Below are positions 36,029 to 44,332 of a stretch of DNA of 64,000 nt, piece after piece. The stretch spans positions 682,001-746,000 of the forward strand of contig CAVTBD010000003.1 in the NCBI GenBank assembly GCA_963732875.1, written 5' to 3'. Source of the stretch: WHSO01 sp963732875. GTDB taxonomy: Bacteria > Pseudomonadota > Alphaproteobacteria > SMXQ01. The notes below the pieces were generated by a model that was not told where the DNA came from, did not search any database, and was given only the letters and a program-made list of their open reading frames with translations. Position numbers and translations under genes: made by a program. Each line of letters opens with the position of its first letter. The first letter of the stretch is position 1.

Positions 36029-37009
36029 TCAGATATTCAGCTCGTCGGAACGGTCGCGGTCGAAACGCGCGCCCGTGACGTTGCCGGGCGAGAAGATCTG
36101 CTCGATCTTGGCCATGTCGGCGGGCGTCAGCGCCACCTCGGCGGCGGCGCAGTTCTCCTCGAGATGCGCGATCGAGTTGGTGCCGGGGATCGGCACGATG
36201 AACTCGCCCCTGTGCAGGAGCCAGGCGAGCGCGATCTGGCCGACCGAGCAGCCCTTGGTCCCCGCCAGCATCTGCAGGCGCGTCAGCAGCACCAGGTTGC
36301 GGTTGATGTTCTCGGTGGAAAAGCGCGGCACCGACTTACGCCCGTCGGCGGGCGGGCGCGTGATGGCGCCGGCGGCGAAGCCGCGCGCGAGCGGGTAGTA
36401 GGCGACGAAGCCGATGCCGAGCTCGTTTACCACCGGGAGGGTGTTGGCCTCGTATTCGCGCGTCATCAGGTTGTATTCGCTCTGGATCGCGGTGATGGGA
36501 TGGACCCTGGCGGCGCGCCGCACCGTCTCCGGTCCTGCCTCGCAGATGCCGATGTGGCGGATCTTGCCTTCTTCTTTGAGGCGCACCATGGCGCCGATGC
36601 TGTCCTCGATCGGGATCGCGGGATCGACCCGGTGCAGGTAGTAGAGGTCGAGGTAGTCGGTCCTGAGGCGCTTGAGCGAACCCTCGATCGACTTGCGCGC
36701 GTAGTCCGGGCTGCCGTCCACGGTCCGGCCGGTGTCCTTCGACCACGACCAGCCGCGCAGGTTGCCGAACTTGGAGCACAGCACCACCTTGTCGCGCTTG
36801 CCCTGGAGCGCCACGCCGAGCACGTCCTCGTTGTTGCCGTCGCCGTGGTCGGCGGTGTCGATCAGCGTGACGCCGAGATCGATGGCGCGCGCCACCACGT
36901 CGCAGGCGTTGTCGAGCCCGCCCGGTGGCTCGCGCCCGGAAAACGTAGGCGCACCGAAGCCGATCGCTGAAACCTCCAGCTTCTCCGGTCCGAGCAGGCG
37001 TGTCTTCAT
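36029..37009 (-). CDS. Aldo/keto reductase family protein lacking the usual catalytic tyrosine
   Basis: 326-residue AKR-type TIM barrel. The active-site Asp (LIDTAD), Lys (VVLCSKFG) and His (LYYLHRVDP) are present. The segment that should read like DTADxYGxGNNE is DTADHGDGNNE, so the proton-donating Tyr is absent. The NADPH-binding C-terminus looks normal (VPIPGTNSIAHLEENC). Either the reading lost three bases or the protein is not a standard reductase. Divergent from hpnC, with tandem repeats between. Confidence 0.85.
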   Translation of the reverse strand: MKTRLLGPEKLEVSAIGFGAPTFSGREPPGGLDNACDVVARAIDLGVTLIDTADHGDGNNEDVLGVALQGKRDKVVLCSKFGNLRGWSWSKDTGRTVDGSPDYARKSIEGSLKRLRTDYLDLYYLHRVDPAIPIEDSIGAMVRLKEEGKIRHIGICEAGPETVRRAARVHPITAIQSEYNLMTREYEANTLPVVNELGIGFVAYYPLARGFAAGAITRPPADGRKSVPRFSTENINRNLVLLTRLQMLAGTKGCSVGQIALAWLLHRGEFIVPIPGTNSIAHLEENCAAAEVALTPADMAKIEQIFSPGNVTGARFDRDRSDELNI

Positions 37010-37061
37010 GGTCCCGTGTTCTCCCGTTGTTCGTTGGCCGCGGTTCGTTGGTCGCGGCCAA

Positions 37062-37095
37062 TTTATCAGAAAGCCATGTTTATCAGAAAGCCATG
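37062..37095. repeat. Perfect 17-bp tandem duplication
   Basis: TTTATCAGAAAGCCATG occurs twice head to tail (37062-37078 and 37079-37095). An imperfect 14-bp tandem pair (TTCGTTGGyCGCGG) lies just before it. Both are in the shared upstream region of the aldo/keto reductase and hpnC. Confidence 0.9.
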
Positions 37096-37162
37096 GGCCC
37101 TGTAGCGGCTTTCAACCCGGCGCCCGAAGGCGGATAATGGATGCAACCGGAGGAAGCAGGCC

Positions 37163-38059
37163 ATGGGTCGAGGCGCGGACACGGTTGCCCCGGAAATGAG
37201 GACGGAGAAATTTCCCGTCGCGGTCATCCTTGCGCCGCGCGCGATAAGACCGGCGCTGCGCGCGCTCAACGACTTCGCGCGTGCGGCCGACGACATCGCC
37301 GACGATCCGTTGCTGCCCGGCGCCGAGCGCATCGCGCGGCTCGACGCGGTCTGCGCGGCGCTCGACGGCAAGCCGGCGCTGGCACCGGCCGGCACGGCGG
37401 CGGCCATCGCCGCCGCGCGGCGCCTGCGCCCGCATCTCGACCGCCACGGCGTGCCCGTCGCGCGCGCCCACGACTTGCTGTTTGGCCTTGCGTCGGAGAT
37501 GACCCTGACGCGCGTGCCGACCTGGGATGTGTTGGTGGCGCTGTGCCGCCTGTCGGCGGTGCCCGCCGGGCGCATCGTGCTCGGCCTGCACGGCGAGGAC
37601 ACCAATGATGAGCGCCTTGTCGCCGCGGCGGATGCGCTGTGCATCGCGTTCCAGATACTCGACCACCTGCAGGATTGCGCCGCGGACTACCGCCGTCTCG
37701 ATCGCGTTTACGTGCCGGAGGACTGGCTCGCGGCGGCGGGGGTGGGCGCGGACGCCTTCGGCCTGCCGCATGCCGGCCTCGCGCTCCGCGACGTGCTCGA
37801 CCATTGCCTTCATGGTGTCGCCGACCTGCTGGCGGCGGCCGATCCTCTGCCCGGTCTGGTGCGCAACCGTTGCCTCGCCGTCGAGGCGGGTGCCGCGCTG
37901 GCGCTGGCGCGCGCGCTTGCCGAGCGGCTCCGTCGCCACGACCCCGTGGCCGGGCGGGTGCGGGTCGGGCCGTGGGCGGCGCTGCCGCTGGCGGCGGCGG
38001 GGGCGCTCTCGGCGCTGGTCCGGAACCGCCGCGCCGGCGGGGGCGTTGAAAGGGGATGA
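37163..38059 (+). CDS. hpnC: Squalene synthase HpnC-like (squalene/phytoene synthase family)
   Basis: 298 residues. Aspartate-rich motifs RAADDIADDPLL and ILDHLQDCAADYRRLDRVYVP match the trans-isoprenyl synthase fold. HpnC converts hydroxysqualene in the HpnC-HpnD-HpnE route to squalene for hopanoids. Assignment rests on sequence plus a paralogous HpnD gene and dxs downstream. GGAGGA lies before ATG 37163. Hydrophobic C-terminus. Confidence 0.82.
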   Translation: MGRGADTVAPEMRTEKFPVAVILAPRAIRPALRALNDFARAADDIADDPLLPGAERIARLDAVCAALDGKPALAPAGTAAAIAAARRLRPHLDRHGVPVARAHDLLFGLASEMTLTRVPTWDVLVALCRLSAVPAGRIVLGLHGEDTNDERLVAAADALCIAFQILDHLQDCAADYRRLDRVYVPEDWLAAAGVGADAFGLPHAGLALRDVLDHCLHGVADLLAAADPLPGLVRNRCLAVEAGAALALARALAERLRRHDPVAGRVRVGPWAALPLAAAGALSALVRNRRAGGGVERG

Positions 38060-38188
38060 AAGGGCCCCCCGTTCCGTGCTAGTCAGGGCGGCCCGGTCGC
38101 GCCTTGGCCTTGATTTCGCGGGGAAAAGTCAAATCTAGGAAAGAAGGGGCGAAGTGGCACGCCAAGGGCCGGGCCCGAAAGACTGCGC

Positions 38189-40112
38189 ATGACCCAATCC
38201 AAGACGCCGTTGCTCGATACCATCACGACGCCGGCAGACCTCCGCAGGCTGCCGGAAAAGGACCTGCGCCAGGTCGCCGACGAGCTGCGCCAGGAGATGG
38301 TGGACGCGGTATCGATCACCGGCGGCCATCTCGGCGCCGGGCTCGGCGTAGTCGAGCTCACGGTCGCACTCCACTACGTGTTCGACACGCCTGCGGACCG
38401 GCTCATCTGGGACGTCGGCCACCAGGCCTATCCCCACAAGATCCTGACCGGGCGGCGCGACCGCATCCGCACCCTGCGCCAGCCGGGCGGCCTGTCGGGC
38501 TTCACCCGGCGCGCCGAGAGCGAATACGACCCGTTCGGCGCGGCCCATTCCTCGACCTCGATCTCGGCCGGCCTCGGCATGGCGGTGGCGCGCGACCTCA
38601 AGGGCGAGAAGAACGACGTCATCTGCGTGATCGGCGACGGCGCCATGAGCGCGGGCATGGCCTACGAGGCCATGAACAACGCCGGCTCCATGGACGCGCG
38701 CCTGATCGTGATCCTCAACGACAACGACATGTCGATCGCGCCGCCGGTCGGCGCCATGAGCGCGTATCTGTCGCGCCTGATCTCGTCGCGCTCGCTACCG
38801 CTCGCTGCGCCACTTCGCCAAGATGATGACCGAGAAGTTCCCGCGCCCGTTCAAGAAGGTCGCGCAGCGGGCCGAGGAATACGCCCGCGGCATGGTCACC
38901 GGCGGCACCATGTTCGAGGAGCTGGGCTTCTACTACGTCGGCCCCATCGACGGACACAACCTCGACCACCTGCTGCCGGTGCTCAAGAACGTGCGCCAGT
39001 CGGACGCGCCCGGCCCGGTGCTGATCCACGTCGTGACCCAGAAGGGCCACGGCTTCCCGCCGGCCGAGCAGGCCGAGGACAAGTACCACGGCGTCGGCAA
39101 GTTCGACGTGGTGACCGGCGAGCTGGTCAAGTCGGGCGGCAACGCGCCGGCCTATACCAAGGTGTTCGCCAAGGCCCTGATCGCGGAAGCCGAGCACGAC
39201 CAGCGCATCGTCGCCATCACCGCCGCCATGCCGTCGGGCACCGGCCTCGACCTGTTCGCGGAAGCGGTTCCCGGACCGCAGCTTCGACGTCGGCATCGCC
39301 GAGCAGCACGCGGTGACCTTCGCCGCCGGCCTCGCCACCGAGGGGTTCAAGCCGTTCTGCGCGATCTATTCGACCTTCCTGCAGCGCGGCTACGACCAGG
39401 TCGTCCACGACGTCGCGATCCAGCGCCTGCCGGTGCGCTTCGCGCTCGACCGCGCCGGGCTGGTGGGCGCCGACGGCCCGACCCATGCGGGCGCGTTCGA
39501 CATCGCCTATCTCGGCTGCCTGCCCGGCTTCGTGCTGATGGCGGCCGCCGACGAGGCCGAGCTGGTGCACATGGTGGCGACCGCCGCCGCCATCGACGAC
39601 CGCCCCTCGGCGCTGCGCTATCCGCGTGGCGAAGGGGTGGGCGTGGAGCTTGCCCGCGCGCGGCACCCCGCTCGAGATCGGCAGGGGCCGCATCCTGCGC
39701 GAGGGCACCAAGATCGCGCTCCTGTCGTTCGGCGCGCGCCTTGCAGGAATGCCTCAAGGCGGCCGAGGATCTCGCCGCGCGCGGGCTGCCCACCACGGTG
39801 GCCGACGCCCGCTTCGCCAAGCCGCTCGATACCGGGCTGGTGTCGCGTCTTGCGCGCGAGCACGAGGTGCTGATCACGGTGGAGGAAGGCGCCGTCGGCG
39901 GCTTTGCCGCCCAGGTCATGCAGCACCTGGCTTCGACCGGCGCCATGGACGCGGGCCTCAGGATCCGGCCGCTGGTGCTGCCCGACCGCTTCATCGAGCA
40001 CGGCAGTCCGACCGGTCAGTACGCCGAGGCCGGCCTCGACGCGGCCCATATCGTCGCCACCGCGCTCGCCGCGCTCGGCGCCGACACGCGCTCCTCCACT
40101 TCGCGCGCCTGA
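38189..40112 (+). CDS. dxs: 1-deoxy-D-xylulose-5-phosphate synthase, with four frameshifts
   Basis: First enzyme of the MEP isoprenoid pathway, thiamine-diphosphate dependent. Seen: His in SITGGHLGAGLGVVELT, ThDP motif GDGAMSAGMAYEAMNNAG, transketolase middle domain FDVGIAEQHAVTFAAGLA and the terminal RIRPLVLPDRFIEHG. The open frame jumps near 38795, 39268, 39650 and 39742, but the four pieces join into a protein of normal length (about 640 aa). Lies between hpnC and hpnD, so it likely feeds hopanoid synthesis. The breaks are probably sequencing indels. Confidence 0.92.
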
Positions 40113-40119
40113 TTTCCGG

Positions 40120-41031
40120 ATGAACAGCACGCCGGCTTTTCCCGGCGCCCGCGAGACGGTTCAGGCGATCGTCACCGGGGCGGGCTCGTCATTCTACTGG
40201 GCGCTGCGCTTCTTGCCACGCGAGCGGCGCGAGGCGATCTACGCCGTCTACGCCTTCTGCCGCATCGTCGACGACATCGCCGACGGCCCGCTGCCGGTGG
40301 ACGACAAGCTCGCGCAGCTTACCGAGTGGCGCAAGGAGATCGTCCGCCTGTTCGACGGCGCGCCCGGCCATCCCGTCGCCGAGGCGCTGGCCGGGCCGGT
40401 CGCGCGCTTCGGCCTGCACCGCGATGACTTCCTCGCCATGATCGAGGGCATGCGCATGGACGCCGCGGGGCGCATGGTCGCGCCGACCCTGCTGGAGCTC
40501 GAGCTCTACTGCCGCCGCGCCGCCGGCGCCATCGGCATCGTGTCGGCCACCATCTTCGGCGTGCGCCGGCCCGAGGCGCGCTCGCTCGCCCTCGCGCTCG
40601 GCCAGGCGCTGCAATACACCAACTTCCTGCGCGATCTCGTCGAGGACGCGCGCCAGGGCCGCATCTACGCCTATCGTGAACTCTTGGATGCTCATGGCAT
40701 TGCGACGCGCGATCCGATGGCGTTCCTCGACCATCCCGCCCTGCCCAGGGTGGCGCTGGTGATCGCCGACATGGCCGAGGAACGCTTCCGCGCCGCGACC
40801 CGCGTGCTCAAGGCGGTGCCGACCGAGCCGGCGCGCCCGGCGCGCATCATGCTCGCCACCTACCGGCGCCTGCTCCACAAGCTGCTGGCGCGCGGCTTCT
40901 CGCGCGCGGCGCTGGACCGGCCGGTGCGGCTCGGCGGGATCGAGCGCTTCGCCATCGCGCTCCGGGAATCGCTCCGCCGCACGCCCCGCGAACAGACGTA
41001 CGAATGTACGCGTACAGCCTCGGGAACGTGA
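40120..41031 (+). CDS. hpnD: Presqualene diphosphate synthase HpnD-like
   Basis: 303-residue squalene/phytoene synthase family enzyme. Motifs: SSFYWALRFLPRERREAIYAVYAFCRIVDDIADG (first DxxxD) and LGQALQYTNFLRDLVEDARQGRIYAY (second, NFLRDLVED). In the hopanoid route it condenses two farnesyl diphosphates. It starts 7 nt after the dxs stop. With hpnC upstream this forms a squalene-precursor cluster; hpnE and squalene-hopene cyclase are not in the window. Confidence 0.88.
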   Translation: MNSTPAFPGARETVQAIVTGAGSSFYWALRFLPRERREAIYAVYAFCRIVDDIADGPLPVDDKLAQLTEWRKEIVRLFDGAPGHPVAEALAGPVARFGLHRDDFLAMIEGMRMDAAGRMVAPTLLELELYCRRAAGAIGIVSATIFGVRRPEARSLALALGQALQYTNFLRDLVEDARQGRIYAYRELLDAHGIATRDPMAFLDHPALPRVALVIADMAEERFRAATRVLKAVPTEPARPARIMLATYRRLLHKLLARGFSRAALDRPVRLGGIERFAIALRESLRRTPREQTYECTRTASGT

Positions 41032-41104
41032 CCCGGCCGGGGCCCCTTGACGCCCCCGGCGCCATCTGCCAAGTCTCGGAAAAACCACGAACAAAGAGGC
41101 GTCC

Positions 41105-41896
41105 ATGCGCATCAGCGCCGCCGGCATCGAGATCGGCTACGACATCGCCGGGCCCGAGGGTGCCCCCTGGCTCACCTTCCTCAATTCCATCGCCAGCAGC
41201 CGCGCCATGTGGGGCGCCCAGGTGGCGGCCTTCGCGGGGCGCTACCGCGTGCTCACCTGCGACGCGCGCGGCCACGGCGACAGCGGCGCGACCCCGCCGC
41301 CCTACGGTTTCGACACGCTGGTGGGCGACGTGGCGGCGCTGTGGGACGCGCTCGGCGTGCGCAAGAGCCACGTCGTGGGACTGTCGCTCGGCGGCATGGT
41401 CGCGGCCGGTCTCGCGCTCGCGCACGCAGACCGGATCGGCGCGCTGGTGATCGCCAACTCGATGATGGAAGCGACGGCACCGTTCGTGAAGAGCTGGAAC
41501 GACCGCATCGCACTCGCCCGCGCCGAGGGCATCGACCCGGTGGTGGAGCCGACGCTGGCGCGCTGGCTGATGCCGGCGTTCGTGGCGGCCCAACCGTCGC
41601 GCGCCGACTGGGTGCGCGACATGATCCGCGGGACATCGGTCGATGGCTTCATCGGCGCGGCCGAGGCGCTCAAGACCCTCGACTACCGCCGCCGCCTGCC
41701 GGAGATACGGGTGCCGACGCTGTTCATCGCCGGCACCGAAGATGTCGCCTGCCCGCCCGTGGGCGTGCGCGCCGACGCGGCGCTGGTGCCGGGTGCGGAA
41801 TATGCCGAGATCGAGGCGGCGGCGCACATTTCCAACCTCGAGCAGCCGGGCGCCTTCAACCGCGTCGTCGGGGAGTTCCTCGCGCGCCACGCCTGA
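41105..41896 (+). CDS. Alpha/beta hydrolase (3-oxoadipate enol-lactonase-like)
   Basis: 263 residues. Nucleophile elbow GLSLGG with Ser in VVGLSLGGMVAAGLALAH; Asp in IAGTEDVACP; His in EAAAHISNLEQPGAFN. Overall most like PcaD-type enol-lactonases. Cytoplasmic. Lies downstream of hpnD, but there is no catabolic cluster, so the substrate is open. Confidence 0.82.
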   Translation: MRISAAGIEIGYDIAGPEGAPWLTFLNSIASSRAMWGAQVAAFAGRYRVLTCDARGHGDSGATPPPYGFDTLVGDVAALWDALGVRKSHVVGLSLGGMVAAGLALAHADRIGALVIANSMMEATAPFVKSWNDRIALARAEGIDPVVEPTLARWLMPAFVAAQPSRADWVRDMIRGTSVDGFIGAAEALKTLDYRRRLPEIRVPTLFIAGTEDVACPPVGVRADAALVPGAEYAEIEAAAHISNLEQPGAFNRVVGEFLARHA

Positions 41897-41924
41897 CGCG
41901 CGGCCCGTTACATCACCGAGCTCG

Positions 41925-42317
41925 TCACATCACCCGGAAAGACAGGTAGAGCATCGCCGCGCAGCTCAGCGAGAACACGGCGAGGAACACCAGCACGTCG
42001 CGCCACAGCGTGCCGTCGATGCGCGCGAACAGCGAAGGGCGCGCGCTGGCTTCTCCGGCGCGGACGCGGCGCAGGCCGGCGGCGGCGGAACGTACGCCCA
42101 TGGTCTGGACGGGCGGCCGTTCGGCTTCATGCGCGGCGTTGTCCCGGGGAGCCGTTTCGCGGGTGGCCTGGTCCTTACCCCACCACGGATTGCGCCCGCG
42201 CTTGACCAGGTCGGCGGTGAGCGCGGCGGCCTCGCCGGTCTCGCCCTCGGATGTGCGTGGCGGACGGGCGCCGGCGGCCCCGTGCAGGGGATCGGCACCC
42301 AGCAGATCGGATGGCAT
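41925..42317 (-). CDS. Hypothetical protein with C-terminal membrane anchor
   Basis: 130 residues. The first 90 are hydrophilic and rich in Ala, Arg and Pro; a hydrophobic segment at about 107-127 (VLVFLAVFSLSCAAMLYLSF) forms a C-terminal anchor. GGAGGACAGGCC precedes ATG 42317. It is third in an operon with ParA and a ribbon-helix-helix protein, suggesting it may anchor that system to the membrane (inference). No family recognised. Confidence 0.65.
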   Translation of the reverse strand: MPSDLLGADPLHGAAGARPPRTSEGETGEAAALTADLVKRGRNPWWGKDQATRETAPRDNAAHEAERPPVQTMGVRSAAAGLRRVRAGEASARPSLFARIDGTLWRDVLVFLAVFSLSCAAMLYLSFRVM

Positions 42318-42342
42318 GGCCTGTCCTCCGTGAAGGATGGCG

Positions 42343-42744
42343 TCAGCCTTCGCTGCGCCCGTCGCGGGCGGCGAGGCAGACGCAATTGCTGCGCAGTATC
42401 TCGGGGGCGACTTGGTCGAGGTAGCGGTCGAGCGCCGTGGTCAGGATCTCCTGCAGGCTCTTCTGCAGGTGCGCCGCCGCGAGCTTGAGGCGCAGGTGGC
42501 GCGCCTCGTCGAGGCGCAGCGTCACGCGCGCGCGTTCCGCGCCGTCACCAACGTCGTCGTCCGCTCCGTCCTTCGCGCGCGGCACGCCGGCAGCGGCCAT
42601 CGCCTCGCGCCGGATCAGCGCGGAGGCGCGGGGCATGCGCGGGTTGCCCGCGACCGCAACCGGGGTGAAGCCGGCCGGGGCCGCCGCGCCCTTGCGGGCG
42701 AGCAACTCGGCGGTCAGCTTGGCGGGTTCCTTGTCGATGCTCAT
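42343..42744 (-). CDS. Ribbon-helix-helix-like partner of ParA
   Basis: 133 residues. N-terminal tail and a C-terminal helix-rich segment RVTLRLDEARHLRLKLAAAHLQKSLQEILTTALDRYL, which has the pattern of a ribbon-helix-helix fold (strand then two helices). The ATG overlaps the ParA stop by 4 nt (ATGA), so translation is coupled. Likely adaptor or DNA-binding partner of the ATPase, in place of a ParB. Confidence 0.7.
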   Translation of the reverse strand: MSIDKEPAKLTAELLARKGAAAPAGFTPVAVAGNPRMPRASALIRREAMAAAGVPRAKDGADDDVGDGAERARVTLRLDEARHLRLKLAAAHLQKSLQEILTTALDRYLDQVAPEILRSNCVCLAARDGRSEG

Positions 42745-43460
42745 TGGGCGGCTCCCTGGGGCTGGTCGAGGGCCGCGCCGAAACCCGGGTCGAGGGCATC
42801 GGCGAACGGAACGGCGGGCGCGAACCGGCGGCCGGTGGGCAGGCGGTCGAGACGGCGCGCGAGATAGTCCCACAGCGCCGCGATCTCGGCGGCCGAGCGC
42901 TCGGCGCGCGGCAGTTCCATCACGGTGCGCCCGTCGATCATGCTGGCGGCGAACTCGGTACGATGATGCACGGTGGCGGGCGCGACCGTGCCGTGCTGGC
43001 TGAGCGCGACCGCCGCCTCGCCGGTAATGCGCGCGCGCGGGCTCGCGCCGTTGATGGCGAACACCATCGGCTTGTTGAGGTTCTCGACCATGTCGACGGT
43101 GGTGCCGGCGGCGGCGAGGTCGTGGGGCGAGGGGCGCACCGGGATCACCACCATGTCGGCGACCTTGATGACCTCGACGATGGCGAAGGTGATGGCGGGG
43201 GGCGTGTCGATGAACACCAGCTCGATGCCCTTGTCGGCGAGGCGCGCGAGGTCGCGCCCGAGGGTCGAGATGGTGGTCTGCACGAACGCGGGCGTGACCG
43301 CTTGGCGCGCGTTCCACCACTGGGTGAGACTGCCCTGGGGGTCGCTGTCGACCAGCGCCACGGGCCCGCAGCCGGCGCGCTCGGCCTGCACCGCGAGGTG
43401 CCCCGAGAGCGTGGTCTTGCCGGTACCCCCCTTCTGGGACGTGATGGCGACGACTTTCAT
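42741..43460 (-). CDS. ParA/MinD-family ATPase
   Basis: 239 residues from ATG 43460 (MKVVAITSQKGGTGKTTLSGHLA); AGGAGG lies 8 nt upstream. Deviant Walker A KGGTGKTT, VDSDPQGS, and Walker B-like ELVFIDTPPAIT. Positions cellular cargo by ATP-driven polymer or gradient formation. No ParB gene adjoins; instead a small ribbon-helix-helix protein and a membrane-anchored protein follow. It could be an orphan positioning system or an old plasmid remnant. Confidence 0.9.
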   Translation of the reverse strand: MKVVAITSQKGGTGKTTLSGHLAVQAERAGCGPVALVDSDPQGSLTQWWNARQAVTPAFVQTTISTLGRDLARLADKGIELVFIDTPPAITFAIVEVIKVADMVVIPVRPSPHDLAAAGTTVDMVENLNKPMVFAINGASPRARITGEAAVALSQHGTVAPATVHHRTEFAASMIDGRTVMELPRAERSAAEIAALWDYLARRLDRLPTGRRFAPAVPFADALDPGFGAALDQPQGAAQ

Positions 43461-43660
43461 AACCGGGCCTCCTGCCTCGGATCCTGGATTGGGCCCGATG
43501 ATGGCGCAAAGGCGTCGCTGTGGCACGGTTTAACGCATTGATTCTAAGTCAATATTCCCGCGCTTACCGGCAAAATTCGTCTCAACGCCCTAACCGCCCG
43601 TTTCGCCGGGTTGTTCCGGCAGGAGTGCCGTGGCGGGTGGGTGCCGCGCTCCTTATCGTC

Positions 43661-43680
43661 ATTCCCGCGCAAGCGGGAAT
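43661..43680. repeat. REP-like palindrome
   Basis: ATTCCCGC (43661-43668), tetraloop GCAA, GCGGGAAT (43673-43680), inside the CGTCATTCCCGCGCAAG context common to dispersed palindromic repeats of proteobacteria. One copy in this window. Confidence 0.75.
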
Positions 43681-43802
43681 CTAGGTGCCGTTTGCATGGA
43701 CCCCCGGGGCGCGCCCAACTGGCGCGTAAATCAAAGAGAGCGGGCGTTCGCCCGCGGGCGCGGGGGGTGACGAATTAAAATGGGGTGCCCCGGAGATTCC
43801 GC

Positions 43803-43831
43803 TTGTTCTCTTTACGTTCCTATGTTAGTGT
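43803..43831 (+). promoter_or_regulatory. Candidate LexA (SOS) box within a promoter
   Basis: GTTC-N7-GTTC at 43805-43819 is the alphaproteobacterial SOS-box consensus. It overlaps TTGTTC (43803-43808) and lies before TAGTGT (43826-43831), spaced 17 bp apart like -35 and -10 elements. It would drive transcription rightward into the structured region and the gene at 44333. The motif has only eight fixed bases, so chance is possible. Confidence 0.35.
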
Positions 43832-44332
43832 AGCTTTCGTCGAATTCGTTCGCTGGTGTCCGGACGCCAGCCAAGGGTCCGACAGGCTTTCCGCCCCCTT
43901 GGCGGAGGGCCCGTATCGGAGAGTGCGCGGGCGCTTCCCAGCCGGAGGGCTGCGACGTTTCTGCCTCCTCAGGTGCACCTCGGTAAACCGCGTAGCGTCG
44001 CAGCAAGGCGGGAGGAAGGCTTAAAAGATGTGGGCGGACTAAACGCTGAAATCCGAACGGGACACCCCGCGGCAGCTCCCCGTACCACCCCTTACCTCCC
44101 AGGGATTCCAGGCGCCAAGGTGGTGTTTCAGCGCCGAGGCCCGCGCATGTCCGATAAGGGCATGCGACCGCGCTCCCGTGCTTTCAAGGAAATAGGTCGT
44201 ACGCACCCGCGCGGCGGGCGCAGCAGAACCGCGAAGTTAAGGGATGTAGGGTGGTTTAGATGCATAGATGTCAAAAATGCTGCGATGATGCCAGCTACGC
44301 CCCGGTTCAAACTAACTACTATTTGTAATCAG

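Larger units (their letters stand above)
43461..44332. other. Gene-poor accessory stretch with REP-like hairpin and structured DNA
   Basis: 872 bp without a convincing gene. A REP-like hairpin is at 43661-43680 (listed separately). From 43830 to about 44270 several long stems occur: GCCAAGGG/CCCTTGGC (43870-43877 and 43896-43903), and GCTGCGACG/CGTCGCAGC (43949-43957 and 43996-44004). Open frames here have no protein-like pattern. It may encode a structured RNA; I could not match tmRNA, RNase P, 6S or SRP RNA on either strand. Confidence 0.4.

Noticed and set aside
43780..44270. Possible tmRNA (two-piece) or RNase P RNA
   Set aside because: No tag ending in Ala-Ala, no tRNA-like half with T-arm, and no RNase P core motif could be found on either strand.
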